The notes beneath the pieces are model-generated. The model was given only the letters and a program-made list of their open reading frames with translations, had not been told where the DNA came from and did no database searches. From Paractinoplanes ovalisporus (GTDB lineage: Bacteria; Actinomycetota; Actinomycetes; Mycobacteriales; Micromonosporaceae), in assembly GCF_016834655.1 (NCBI RefSeq), contig NZ_JAENHP010000003.1:248001-312000 (forward strand): 64,000 nt of DNA, given 5' to 3'. Shown here one piece after another: positions 8,662 through 16,618 of this stretch. The translations under genes and the position numbers were made by a program. Positions within the stretch are counted from its first letter, which is position 1; each line of letters starts with the position of its first letter.

Positions 8662-9102
8662 TCAGAAGGTCAGCAGGGCGCCCCGCTCGTCGAACGTGGC
8701 GTCGCCGTTCCAGGCGATCTCCCACCGGTTGCCCTCGGGGTCGGCGATGTAGCCGGACCGGCCGCCCCAGTCACGGTCGACCGGCGGGGCCACGGCGGTG
8801 GCGCCCGCGCCGACGGCCGCGGCGAACGCCGAGTCGACGGCGGCACGGCTGTCCACGTTGCGGGCCAGGGTGAAACCACCCCACCCGGGCGACACCGGCC
8901 CGGGAAGGTCGGGCGCGGCCTCGGCGGCCAGGTCGGCTGTCGGGTAGAGAGCGAGCAGCACCCCGCCGAGCAGGAACGAGGCGAAAGTGTCGTCCGAGCC
9001 GTCACGTTCGGGCCAGCCCAGCCGCCGGTAGAACACCCGAAGGGCGGGCAGATCACGGGCGCCGAGGGTCACGACGGACAGTCGTGCGGGCAGAGTGGTC
9101 AT
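8662..9102 (-). CDS. VOC (glyoxalase/bleomycin resistance) superfamily protein
   Basis: This 146-residue single-module protein has the paired beta-alpha-beta-beta-beta signature: LSVVTLGARDLPALRVFYRRLGW at the start and DPEGNRWEI near the end, as in metal-dependent VOC enzymes. I chose the internal ATG (MTTLPARLS) because the longer frame adds an unrelated leader. Its start lies only 28 bp from the divergent kinase start, so the two promoters must overlap or the transcripts are leaderless. The substrate is unknown. Confidence 0.8.
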   Translation of the reverse strand: MTTLPARLSVVTLGARDLPALRVFYRRLGWPERDGSDDTFASFLLGGVLLALYPTADLAAEAAPDLPGPVSPGWGGFTLARNVDSRAAVDSAFAAAVGAGATAVAPPVDRDWGGRSGYIADPEGNRWEIAWNGDATFDERGALLTF

Positions 9103-9130
9103 GCGTGGGATCCTGCCCCGGGGGTACGAC

Positions 9131-9736
9131 ATGACCATCGAAGGCATCTACTGGATCGGCGGGGGCAGCGGCGCCGGCAAGTCCACGATCGCGCGGCGTC
9201 TGGCCGCCGAGCACGGGCTGGGGGTCTACGACACCGACGCCGCCATGGCAGATCATGCGAAAAGAGCCGACCCCCGTACGAGCCCGCAACTGGCCGCCTT
9301 CATCGGCATGTCCATGGACGAGCGGTGGCTGCGACCGCCCGCGACCATGCTGGACACGTTCCACTGGTTCCGGGGCGAAGCGTTCGACCTGATCCTCGAC
9401 GACCTGCGCCGGCGGCCTCGCCCGGTGATCGCCGAAGGGTTCCGGCTGCTGCCCGCCCTCGTACCACCGGAAGCGAGGGCGGTCTGGTTGCTGCCCACCC
9501 CCGAGTTCCGGCGGGCCGCGTTCGACCACCGGGGCTCCACCTGGCAGATCGCCGCCCGCACCAGCGACCCCGAGCGGGCCCTGCACCATCTGCTGGAACG
9601 CGACCGCATGTTCACCGACCGGCTGCGCGCCGAGACCCGTGAGCGCGGCCTGGCCACCGTCGAGGTCGAGCCGGGCCTGACCGAAACCGATCTGACCGTA
9701 CGGGTCGCGCAACTTCTCGGGCTGACAGATGCCTGA
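9131..9736 (+). CDS. P-loop kinase-like protein
   Basis: This 201-residue protein has a Walker A motif GGSGAGKST at residues 11-19 and YDTDAAM just after it, the layout of small-molecule and nucleotide kinases (AAA_33/Zeta-toxin-like). The RxxR-type arginines of a lid (LLERDRMFTDRLRAET) lie near residue 160. No antitoxin-like partner is adjacent, so a metabolite kinase is likelier than a toxin. The start ATG is preceded by GGGG but no strong ribosome site, so the transcript may be leaderless. Confidence 0.7.
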   Translation: MTIEGIYWIGGGSGAGKSTIARRLAAEHGLGVYDTDAAMADHAKRADPRTSPQLAAFIGMSMDERWLRPPATMLDTFHWFRGEAFDLILDDLRRRPRPVIAEGFRLLPALVPPEARAVWLLPTPEFRRAAFDHRGSTWQIAARTSDPERALHHLLERDRMFTDRLRAETRERGLATVEVEPGLTETDLTVRVAQLLGLTDA

Positions 9737-9806
9737 CACCATCGGGTGACGGCGAGGCGGTAGGGTCGTCGCGCTATGCGTATGCCGTCACCGGGCGGGG
9801 GCCGAA

Positions 9807-10667
9807 GTGACTGAAGCGGTCCGCCCTGCGTGGCCACGTTCCGCGCGCCTGGACGCTCCGCGCATCCTGCAACGGATCGCCGAGATCACCGGGGTGCGTC
9901 TCGAGCTGGAGGGCCCGGCCCCGGGCGGTGAGGTCGGCGCCGCCTATGTGCGCTGGCCCGACGGGCGCCACTCCGTGCTCACCGAGGGCCGGTCCCGCAG
10001 CGGCCCGCTGGTCGACAAGGCCCGCCAGGCCGGGGTGCCGACCGCCCGCCACGAACTGTCCGCCCACGTCGACGGCCGCCGCGTCATCGTCCAGCAACGC
10101 CTGCCCGGCCGGCCCCCGCAGCAACCCGACCCGCATCTGGTGCGGCAGATGCTGGCCATCAACGACCGCCTGGCCGGGCTGCTGGCCGACGTGCCCGCCC
10201 CCAAACCCACCGACCTTTACCTGACCGGTGACGGGCCCGGTTTCTGCCTGCACGACCCCCTCGCCGAACACAGCCCCCGCACGGCCGCCCTGCTCGAACG
10301 CATCCACACCATCGGCGCGGCCGGCACGGTGATGGTCGGCGACGACCTCGTCCACATGGACTTCCACCCCGGCAACGTGCTCGTCGACCCCAGCGGCCGC
10401 GTCACCGGGCTCATCGACTGGGACGGCGCGGCCCGCGGCGACCGCCACTTCGACCTGGTCACCCTCCGGTTCACCCTCGCCAGGGCCGGCCCGGGGATGC
10501 TCGGCCCCCTCGACCAGCGCCTGGCCGGCATCTCCGACCGCCGCTACAACACCTACTGGGCGCACATGAGCCTGCGCATGGTCGACTGGTCGATCCGCCA
10601 CCACGACCCGGCCACCGTCGACACCTGGCTCGACGTGGCCGAGGCCGGGTTCCGGCCGGTCGGGTGA
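9807..10667 (+). CDS. Aminoglycoside-phosphotransferase-like kinase
   Basis: This 286-residue protein has the APH/choline kinase catalytic core: HMDFHPGN at residues 183-190 (Brenner loop, catalytic Asp185) and IDWDGA at 203-208 (metal-binding Asp). The N-lobe is less conserved. Family members phosphorylate hydroxyl groups of aminoglycosides, macrolides or sugars, but most chromosomal actinomycete copies are uncharacterised, so resistance should not be assumed. The GTG start is followed at a short distance by the plus-strand acyltransferase gene. Confidence 0.75.
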   Translation: MTEAVRPAWPRSARLDAPRILQRIAEITGVRLELEGPAPGGEVGAAYVRWPDGRHSVLTEGRSRSGPLVDKARQAGVPTARHELSAHVDGRRVIVQQRLPGRPPQQPDPHLVRQMLAINDRLAGLLADVPAPKPTDLYLTGDGPGFCLHDPLAEHSPRTAALLERIHTIGAAGTVMVGDDLVHMDFHPGNVLVDPSGRVTGLIDWDGAARGDRHFDLVTLRFTLARAGPGMLGPLDQRLAGISDRRYNTYWAHMSLRMVDWSIRHHDPATVDTWLDVAEAGFRPVG

Positions 10668-10707
10668 TCCGGGCCCCCGCCCCGGCCGTGCGATCATTAG
10701 CGACCTT

Positions 10708-11496
10708 ATGGAAAGCACCACGGAGAAAACACCGCTCATGTGGCGGTTCATGCTCGCGCTGTCCCGCCTCGTCGTGTTCCCGCTGTGCCGGCTGCGCGTC
10801 TCCGGTGACATCCCGGCCGACCTGCGCCGCGGCCCGCTGATCCTGGCCGCCAACCACGTGAGCCCGTTCGACCCGATCGTCATGACCGCCGCCTGCCACA
10901 AGATCGGCATCGCGCCGCGGATCATGGCCACCGGCGGGCTGTTCGACGCGCCCATCGTCGGCGCCGCCATGCGCCGGGCCGGGCACATCCGCGTCGACCG
11001 GCGCAGCGCCACCGTCGCCGACGCCCTGCCCGCCGCCGCCCAGGCCCTCAAGGACGGCGCCCTCGTGCTCGTCTACCCCGAGGGCCGCATCGGCCTCGAC
11101 CCGTGGATGTGGCCCGAACGCGGCAAGACCGGCGTCGCCCGCATGGCCGCCCTCTCCGGAGCGCCGGTGCTGCCCGTCGCCCAGTGGGGCACCCACGCCG
11201 TGCTGCCCTACACCACCCCCAAGCACCTGCTGCGGTCACTGGCCCGGGCCGTCGTACGCCGCCCGGTCGTCCACGTCCGCTTCGGCCGCACCCCCGTCGA
11301 CCTGACCGGCCTGTCCGGCACCGCGGGCGCCCAGGCCATGCGCGCCACCCGCCTGATCATGGACGGCATCCACGACACCCTGATCCCGCTGCGCACCGGC
11401 GAGATGCAGACGCCCCGCTACGTCGACACCACCCGCGCCGAGGACCTGTCCCGCGTACGCCCCCGCCGGCCCGCCGACGACCGCGTCGCCCCCTGA
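10708..11496 (+). CDS. 1-acyl-sn-glycerol-3-phosphate acyltransferase (PlsC-like)
   Basis: This 262-residue membrane-associated acyltransferase would acylate lysophosphatidic acid to phosphatidic acid. The catalytic NHxxxxD motif is NHVSPFD at residues 49-55. The substrate-binding EGR box is in VYPEGRIGL near residue 122, and a Gly-rich GKTGVARMA follows. A hydrophobic N-terminal segment (residues 11-30) fits membrane attachment. It lies 40 bp after the APH-like gene on the same strand. Length and motifs are complete. Confidence 0.85.
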   Translation: MESTTEKTPLMWRFMLALSRLVVFPLCRLRVSGDIPADLRRGPLILAANHVSPFDPIVMTAACHKIGIAPRIMATGGLFDAPIVGAAMRRAGHIRVDRRSATVADALPAAAQALKDGALVLVYPEGRIGLDPWMWPERGKTGVARMAALSGAPVLPVAQWGTHAVLPYTTPKHLLRSLARAVVRRPVVHVRFGRTPVDLTGLSGTAGAQAMRATRLIMDGIHDTLIPLRTGEMQTPRYVDTTRAEDLSRVRPRRPADDRVAP

Positions 11497-11673
11497 ACAG
11501 CCGGCCGACGGCCCGACGAGCAACCCGCGGCGGGCGGTCCTGGCGACCACCGCCGTGTTCGCCGCCGCCGCGGTCGTTCTGGCCGGGGTCGACCACTGGA
11601 TCCGCGCGGGCGGGCAGTTCCTCGCCGCCTACCGGGGCGGTAAACCCCGCCCGCCGAGCCCGCCCGGCCTGAC

Positions 11674-12366
11674 TCAGGGCTTCTCGCCCAGCTCGGCCAG
11701 ACGCGCCTCCACCTCGGCCAGCTCGGCCCGTAACCGCCGTGCCTGCTCCTCGGCCTCGGCCCGCTCACCGGCCATGATCTGCTCAACCGCCTCGTGCACC
11801 CCCGGCACGTCGACCAGCGCCACCATCCGCAGCGCCTCGGCCGGACGGATCATGTAAGGCTTCGCCAGGGCCTTGGAACCCTGGGACGCGGCGACCGTCC
11901 ACTCGCCCTCCGCGTAGGCCAGAGTCACCGTCAACGCCGGCAACGGCTTCGGCTTCGCGGCCCGCGCGGCCGTCTTCTTCGCCGCGGGCGCCGGGGTCGG
12001 GGTCGGGGTCACGTCGTCCTCGTTCTTGCGGGGCGCCGGAGCGGCCTTCTTCACGGGTGCGGGCTGGTCGAGCACAAAAGCCGGACCGGCCGGCTCGGGC
12101 GCGGGAGCAGGCTGCGGCGGGACGGCCTTCTTCGCGGCCGCACCCCGCGGCGCCACCCGCAGATCACCGGGGGAGAAGGGCAACTCGTCACGCCCGAACC
12201 GCACCGTCACCCACTCGTCGGACTCGGCCGGATCACCCAGCCCGATCACCTGCCCGATCTGACCCGCCATCTGCCCGGCCGCCTCGGTGAACTGCACCCG
12301 CGGCTTGCGCCCCGACGCCAGCCCGTCCTTGATCACCTGCAGCTCGTCGGTGCTCAGCCCCGCCAT
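11674..12366 (-). CDS. Conserved actinobacterial hypothetical protein with Pro/Ala/Lys linker and C-terminal coiled coil
   Basis: This 230-residue protein has three parts. The N-terminal domain (residues 1-70, DELQVIKDGLASGRK and FGRDELPFSPGDL) is of a kind seen in other actinobacteria. A Pro/Ala/Lys-rich linker follows (about 75-140). The C-terminal domain ends in a Glu/Ala/Arg coiled coil (GERAEAEEQARRLRAELAEV). GGAGGG lies 8 bases before the ATG. The basic linker suggests nucleic-acid or ribosome contact, but nothing proves it. The function is unknown to me. Confidence 0.7.
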   Translation of the reverse strand: MAGLSTDELQVIKDGLASGRKPRVQFTEAAGQMAGQIGQVIGLGDPAESDEWVTVRFGRDELPFSPGDLRVAPRGAAAKKAVPPQPAPAPEPAGPAFVLDQPAPVKKAAPAPRKNEDDVTPTPTPAPAAKKTAARAAKPKPLPALTVTLAYAEGEWTVAASQGSKALAKPYMIRPAEALRMVALVDVPGVHEAVEQIMAGERAEAEEQARRLRAELAEVEARLAELGEKP

Positions 12367-12465
12367 CACGCCACCCTCCAACCCAGCCTTCGAACGTTTG
12401 TATGACTCTTCTACCAGGCCCCACCGACAAACCCGCACGGGGGAGCGGCCAAGTACCCTTCCCGG

Positions 12466-13090
12466 GTGCTGCATCTCCACCACTACGGCCCCACCGACGG
12501 CCCACCCGTGGTGGCGCTGCACAGTCTCATGCGCGACGGCACCCGATGGCAGCGCCTCGCCGAAGACCACCTGCCCGGGCATCCGCGTCCACGCACCCGA
12601 CCTGCGCGGCCACGGACGATCCACCACACAGCCGCCGTGGACGTTCGAACAGCACGCTGACGACGTACGGGAAATCCTCGACACCCTGCACCTCGACCAG
12701 GCCGTTGTGGTCGGGCACTCCCTGGGCGCCACCATCGCCGTACACCTGTCGCAGTTGATCCCCGGCCGCATCCGCCGGCTGATCCTGCTCGACCCCGGCA
12801 TCGGCCTGCCGGAAGCCCTGGCCGCCAAGTTCGCCGCCGAAGCGCCCAGCCCGGTCATCGCCGCCACCTGGACCGAACTGGCCCGCGAACCCGTCGCCCC
12901 GGCCGCACCGACCACCCTCGTGCGGGCCCGCCGCTCCAAAGCCGTCCCACCCGGCTACCCCGGCCAGTGCGCCACCGCGCTCGGCGAGAAGTTCCGGCTC
13001 GTCGAACTCGACTGCGGCCACCAGGTCCACGAGGAGAAACCCGCCGAAACGGCGGAACTCATCCGCGCCGCGGTCAGTGGAACACCTTGA
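12466..13090 (+). pseudogene. Alpha/beta hydrolase pseudogene (frameshift, lid region missing)
   Basis: The N-terminal part (LHHYGPTDGPPVVALHSL) and the rest (PDLRGHGRS, nucleophile elbow GHSLGA, C-terminal His in DCGHQV) lie in two frames. The switch is at CCCGGGCATC near 12576, where one G too many breaks GIRVHAPD. The segment after LDPGIGL is also about 60 residues shorter than in intact homologues: it runs straight into a strand normally found after the cap domain, so the lid appears deleted. Two independent lesions make a true pseudogene likelier here than a simple sequencing error. The convergent stop lies inside the exporter gene end. Confidence 0.75.
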
Positions 13091-13388
13091 GTCCGATCAC
13101 CCCGGCCACCACCAGCAGCAACGACAGGATCCGCAGCACATTGGCCGACTCACCGAGGAACACCATCCCGGCCACCGCCGTCCCGACCGCGCCGATACCC
13201 ACCCACACCGCATACCCCGTACCGACGGGAATGCTCTTCAGGCTGTAAGCCAGCCCGGCCATGCTCAGCACCAGCGCCACCCCGAAGATCACACTGGGGG
13301 TCAGGCGGGTGAAACCCTGCGAGCGGCCCAGGGCGATCGCCCACACCGACTCGAGCACACCGGAAACCACAAGAACAACCCAGGCCAT
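13074..13388 (-). CDS. gdx: SMR-family guanidinium exporter (Gdx/SugE)
   Basis: This 104-residue protein has four membrane segments and the conserved Glu13 that binds the cation and protons in small multidrug resistance transporters. The run GVLESVWAIALG around it is of the Gdx/SugE subtype, which exports guanidinium rather than bulky drugs. This is supported independently by a guanidine-III riboswitch in the leader. GAGGG about 12 bases before the ATG sits just downstream of the riboswitch stem, so control is probably at translation initiation. The gene end overlaps the end of the broken hydrolase by 17 bp. Confidence 0.92.
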   Translation of the reverse strand: MAWVVLVVSGVLESVWAIALGRSQGFTRLTPSVIFGVALVLSMAGLAYSLKSIPVGTGYAVWVGIGAVGTAVAGMVFLGESANVLRILSLLLVVAGVIGLKVFH

Positions 13389-13410
13389 GACGACAGACCA
13401 CCCTCACGCG

Positions 13411-13449
13411 GTCGTCTTTGCAGGCCGGGTACGACACGTCCTCGTCCGG
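13411..13449 (-). ncRNA. Guanidine-III riboswitch
   Basis: Read on the minus strand, the leader holds CCGGACGAGG, then a stem strand ending GUCGU, then ACCCGG, an unpaired CCUGCAAAG and the closing strand ACGAC. This order and the invariant blocks CCGGACGAGG and ACCCGG match the ykkC-III aptamer known from Thermobifida fusca. CCGG (13446-13449) can form the pseudoknot with CCGG (13425-13428), and GUCGU pairs with ACGAC. The ribosome site and ATG of the exporter follow within 25 bases. Confidence 0.93.
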
Positions 13450-13480
13450 GGCAACCGCCACTGCGGCGCCGGCACCCACG

Positions 13481-14183
13481 CTAGCAAACCGACGGCGACC
13501 GGGCGGTGACGCAATACTCCCGGCCAGAAACATCACGCAACGTCGTCCAGTCACCCTCCACCCGCCGTACGACCGAAGCCCCCAACGCCACATGCCGCGC
13601 CACCTCGGCGTCGACATCCGTGCAGGCCAGATCCACATGCAGACCCGCCGGACCGGCCTGTGTGCGCTGCAGCAGCAACTTCAACGGCATCCCGGCACCC
13701 CGCACCAGATGCTCGAACTGCGGCAGATCCGACGGCGCCCGCTCCCACCCGGTCAACGCCGACCAGAAAACCGCCTCACGATCAAAAACGGTTTCCGGTA
13801 CGTCGACACACAGCTGATCAACCGCACTCACCACCGCGCCCGGCCACGACACCGGCCTCACCCGCCCAGCCCACCAGGCAGAACACCACACCAGCGGGCG
13901 AGCGCAACACCACCAGCGACCCCTCGTCGAGCACCACCGACGCCCCCAGACCCACCGCCTCCACGACGGCCGCCACCACATCGTCGACATGCAGATCCAG
14001 ATGCGCGCGCGGGGGAGCGGACCGCAGAACCTGCACCCGCAGATACGCGTCCCCCGACACCGGCACCAACGTCGCGAAATCCCCCCGCCGCGGCGACAAC
14101 GACGTGCCCGTCACCGCCAGCCAGAACCCCTCCGCCACCCGCGACGGCGAATCCAGAAACCCCGTGATCCAACGAACCCGCAC
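13481..14183 (-). pseudogene. Two-domain VOC-family protein, frameshifted between domains
   Basis: The N-terminal VOC module starts at a GTG (MRVRWITGFLDSP) with GGGAG 7 bases upstream and runs to SPAGVVFCLVGWAGE. The second module (VDQLCVDVPETVFDREAVFW to DVSGREYCVTA) is in another frame. One extra G in GCGGGTG near 13860 breaks an otherwise continuous two-domain protein of about 233 residues. Two-module VOC proteins of this size are common in actinomycetes. Codon usage is normal in both halves, so the lesion is recent or artefactual. Confidence 0.7.
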
Positions 14184-14244
14184 GATCAACTCCCATGCCA
14201 GACTTCGACCATCATCCCTGCCCCGCCCACGGAGGAAGCCCCGC

Positions 14245-14583
14245 ATGAGATGGGCCGCCCTGGCCGCCGCGATCCTGTCCGAAGTCAGCGCCAGCCTCGC
14301 CCTGCGCGCCGCCGTCGACCACCCCGCCTGGTACACCCTCGTCGTCGCCGGATACAGCCTGTCCTTCGTCTTCGTCTCGATCGTGCTCCGCCTCGGCATG
14401 CCCATCGGCGTCGCCTACGGCATCTGGGCCGCCCTCGGCGTCGCCCTCACCGCCCTGGCCGCCGCCGCCCTGTTCGACGACCCCCTCACCTGGGTCATGG
14501 GCCTCGGCTTCACCGCCATCATCGGCGGTGTCCTGCTGATCGAACTCGGCTCCCACCCGCACCGACCCGGACCCGCCCGATGA
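14245..14583 (+). CDS. Paired SMR transporter, subunit 1
   Basis: This 112-residue, four-helix SMR protein has the conserved Glu13 (LAAAILSEVSASLA) and the GMPIGVAYGIWAALG loop-helix 3 motif. GGAGG is 9 bases before the ATG. Its stop overlaps the ATG of a second SMR gene, the arrangement of obligate heterodimeric SMR pumps (EbrAB/YkkCD type). Such pairs place the two subunits in opposite membrane orientation and extrude small organic cations. The charged C-terminal tail (HPHRPGPAR) would favour a cytoplasmic end by the positive-inside rule. Confidence 0.88.
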   Translation: MRWAALAAAILSEVSASLALRAAVDHPAWYTLVVAGYSLSFVFVSIVLRLGMPIGVAYGIWAALGVALTALAAAALFDDPLTWVMGLGFTAIIGGVLLIELGSHPHRPGPAR

Positions 14584-14900
14584 GCTACCTCTACCTCACC
14601 CTGGCCATCACCCTCGAAATCAGCGCCACCATGGCCCTGCGCCTCTCCGAAGGCCTCCGCGTCAAAAAATGGGCCCTGCCCGTCATCGCCGGCTACATCG
14701 CCTCCTTCACCCTGCTGTCACTCTCCCTGCACAAAGGCATGCCCATCGGCATCGCCTACGGCATCTGGTCGGCCATCGGCATCGCCGGCACCGCCCTGAT
14801 CGCCCGCGCCGCCTTCAAAGAACCCCTGACCCGCACCATGGGCGCCGGCATCCTGCTGGTCATCACCGGCGTCCTGCTCGTCGAACTCGGCAGCCACTGA
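14580..14900 (+). CDS. Paired SMR transporter, subunit 2
   Basis: This 106-residue SMR protein has Glu13 (LAITLEISATMALR) and GMPIGIAYGIWSAIG. It is closely similar to subunit 1 in helices 1 and 3 but carries Lys/Arg in loop 1 (EGLRVKKW), the opposite charge bias, which fits dual-topology pairing. The ATGA overlap with subunit 1 gives coupled translation at matched amounts. The drug or metabolite exported is unknown; the separate Gdx gene 1.5 kb upstream covers guanidinium. Confidence 0.88.
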   Translation: MSYLYLTLAITLEISATMALRLSEGLRVKKWALPVIAGYIASFTLLSLSLHKGMPIGIAYGIWSAIGIAGTALIARAAFKEPLTRTMGAGILLVITGVLLVELGSH

Positions 14901-14916
14901 CCCCGGCCGGCTGTCG

Positions 14917-15648
14917 TCACCGCAGCACGGTCCGCGGCGCCAGCCAAGCCGCCAGACCCGCCGACCAGGCACCCGGCAACACCCGCCCGAACACCACACT
15001 CGTCAACCGGTTCACCCCGCCGTCGACCACCGCCGGCCGGCGCCCCGCCACCGCCCGCACCACCGTGTCCACCACCTGACCGGTCGACCGCTTGGCCATA
15101 GGGGAGCGGTTCATCGGGGTGTCCGTCGGACCCGGGGAAACCGCCACCACCCGCACCCCCGAACCCCTGGTCTCCGCCCACAAAGCCTGGGAGAACGACA
15201 ACACGTACGCCTTCGACGCGCCGTACGCCGCCATATAAGGCGCCGGCACGTACGCGCCCGTGCTCGCGATGTTCACCACCGTGCCGTGCCCCCGGCCCAC
15301 CATCCGCGGCACCAGCAGAGCCGTCGTCTCCGTCAACGCCCCCGCATTCAGATCCACCAACGCCCGCAACGCCGCCGGATCACTGTCCGCAACCTTGCCC
15401 AGCAGACTCACCCCGGCGTTGTTCACCAGCATCTCCACCTCGACGCCACGCTCATCGAGGACCCGCACCAACTCACCGGCAGCCCCCGGCTCGGCCAGAT
15501 CCAACCGCACCGACGCCCCCGCACTCCGAGACACGGTCAACACCTTCGCCCCGTACGCCTCCAGACGCGCAGCAACCGCAGCCCCGATCCCGCTCGACCC
15601 GCCCGTCACCACCGCCACCCGGCCCGCCATCTGCGCAAACGTCGTCAT
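14917..15648 (-). CDS. Short-chain dehydrogenase/reductase
   Basis: This 243-residue classical SDR has the Rossmann motif TGGSSGIG at residues 15-22, NNAGV for the structural Asn, a catalytic Ser (NIASTGAY) and YGASK. NAD(P)H specificity cannot be read with confidence. A C-terminal hydrophobic tail (GRVLPGAWSAGLAAWL) suggests membrane association, as in DltE-like SDRs. It is transcribed divergently from a MerR regulator, with a dyad between its own -35 and -10 boxes, so the regulator probably controls it. The start is the ATG of MTTFAQ; the message would be almost leaderless. Confidence 0.85.
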   Translation of the reverse strand: MTTFAQMAGRVAVVTGGSSGIGAAVAARLEAYGAKVLTVSRSAGASVRLDLAEPGAAGELVRVLDERGVEVEMLVNNAGVSLLGKVADSDPAALRALVDLNAGALTETTALLVPRMVGRGHGTVVNIASTGAYVPAPYMAAYGASKAYVLSFSQALWAETRGSGVRVVAVSPGPTDTPMNRSPMAKRSTGQVVDTVVRAVAGRRPAVVDGGVNRLTSVVFGRVLPGAWSAGLAAWLAPRTVLR

Positions 15649-15657
15649 ACCGAGCAC

Positions 15658-15687
15658 GCTAAACTTTGACGCTAACGTCAATGTCAA
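15658..15687 (-). promoter_or_regulatory. MerR-type promoter/operator of the SDR gene
   Basis: On the minus strand a perfect -35 TTGACA (15682-15687) and a -10-like TTTAGC (15658-15663) are separated by 18 bp. Inside that spacer is the dyad TTGACG-CTAA-CGTCAA (plus strand 15666-15681). A dyad within an over-long spacer is the hallmark of promoters twisted open by MerR proteins. The SDR ATG lies 10 bp further on. Confidence 0.75.
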
Positions 15688-15706
15688 GCCGCACGCGGGG
15701 GACACC

Positions 15707-16075
15707 ATGCGCATCGGAGAACTAGCCCAAGCCACCGGCGTCAGCACCCGCGCCCTGCGCTACTACGACCAGCAAGGCCTGCTCCCCACCACCCGCAGCC
15801 CCAACGGCTACCGCACCTACACCCCGCAAGCCGTCGACATCGTCGCCTTCATCCAGGACCTCTACCGCGCCGGCCTCCCGTCCGAGATCATCCGCGACAT
15901 CCTGCCCTGCGCCCTCAACACCACCCCCGACGGCGACTGCAACGCCATGATGACCCGCGTCCTGCAGGTCCGCGACGAACTCCAGCACCAGGAAGACCGC
16001 CTCCGCGAACGCCGCGAAACCCTGGAGAGCTACCTCACCAAACTCGCCACCCCGTCCGGGCTCATCGGCTCGTGA
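15707..16075 (+). CDS. MerR-family transcription regulator
   Basis: This 122-residue regulator has the N-terminal winged helix MRIGELAQATGVSTRALRYY, the YRxY-like GYRTYTPQAV, and a C-terminal dimerisation coiled coil (DELQHQEDRLRERRETLE). Two cysteines in DILPCALNTTPDGDC might bind a metal or sense redox; this is inference. It faces the SDR gene over a shared operator, so it probably activates that gene and represses itself. The stop overlaps the GTG of the NUDIX gene. Confidence 0.88.
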   Translation: MRIGELAQATGVSTRALRYYDQQGLLPTTRSPNGYRTYTPQAVDIVAFIQDLYRAGLPSEIIRDILPCALNTTPDGDCNAMMTRVLQVRDELQHQEDRLRERRETLESYLTKLATPSGLIGS

Positions 16076-16539
16076 GCTTCCGGCTCGCCGCCTACGCGGT
16101 CTGCATCCACAACAACCAGATCCTGCTCACCCGCTACGTCACCCCGACCGGCGACACCCACTGGACCCTGCCCGGCGGCCAGGTCGAACACGCCGAAGAC
16201 CCGTACGACACCGTCACCCGCGAACTCACCGAGGAAACCGGCTGCACCGGCCACGTCGACCACCTGCTCGGCGTCGACTCGAGAGTCATCCCCGCCGCCG
16301 AAGCCATACGGGGGAGCGAACACCACAACGTCGGCATCTTCTACCAGGTACGCATCACCGCCGGCACCCCGCGCCCCGAACCCGACGGCGCCACCACCGA
16401 CCCCGCCTGGACACCGCTACCGCAGGTCAGCCGCCTGCGCCGGTCGTCGCTGGTCGACATCGGGCTGGCCCTGGCCACCACCCGTCCCGCGAACGGCCAC
16501 GTCGCCCCAGTCCCGACCGGCGGCCTGATCCAGCACTGA
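16072..16539 (+). CDS. NUDIX hydrolase
   Basis: This 155-residue protein has a complete Nudix box near residues 36-58 (GGQVEHAEDPYDTVTRELTE followed by ETG), with the two catalytic metal-binding glutamates. It hydrolyses a nucleoside diphosphate linked to another moiety; the substrate cannot be named. The GTG start overlaps the TGA of the MerR gene, so it belongs to that operon. Confidence 0.88.
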   Translation: MSFRLAAYAVCIHNNQILLTRYVTPTGDTHWTLPGGQVEHAEDPYDTVTRELTEETGCTGHVDHLLGVDSRVIPAAEAIRGSEHHNVGIFYQVRITAGTPRPEPDGATTDPAWTPLPQVSRLRRSSLVDIGLALATTRPANGHVAPVPTGGLIQH

Positions 16540-16618
16540 GCCGGGCTGCCGCCGTCTCACTGGGGTCGTCGTTGCCCGGTCGCGATGGGAGCATGGGCGC
16601 AACCCGGGGGAGGACCAC

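Noticed and set aside
8221..9642. Long plus-strand frame of 473 codons
   Set aside because: Only the first part (to about 8550) is protein-like. The remainder is the antisense of the VOC gene and an off-frame reading of the kinase gene; it arises from a one-base frameshift.
9131..9736. Zeta-toxin assignment for the small P-loop kinase
   Set aside because: There is no antitoxin gene beside it and the neighbour is a VOC protein; a general kinase is the safer call.
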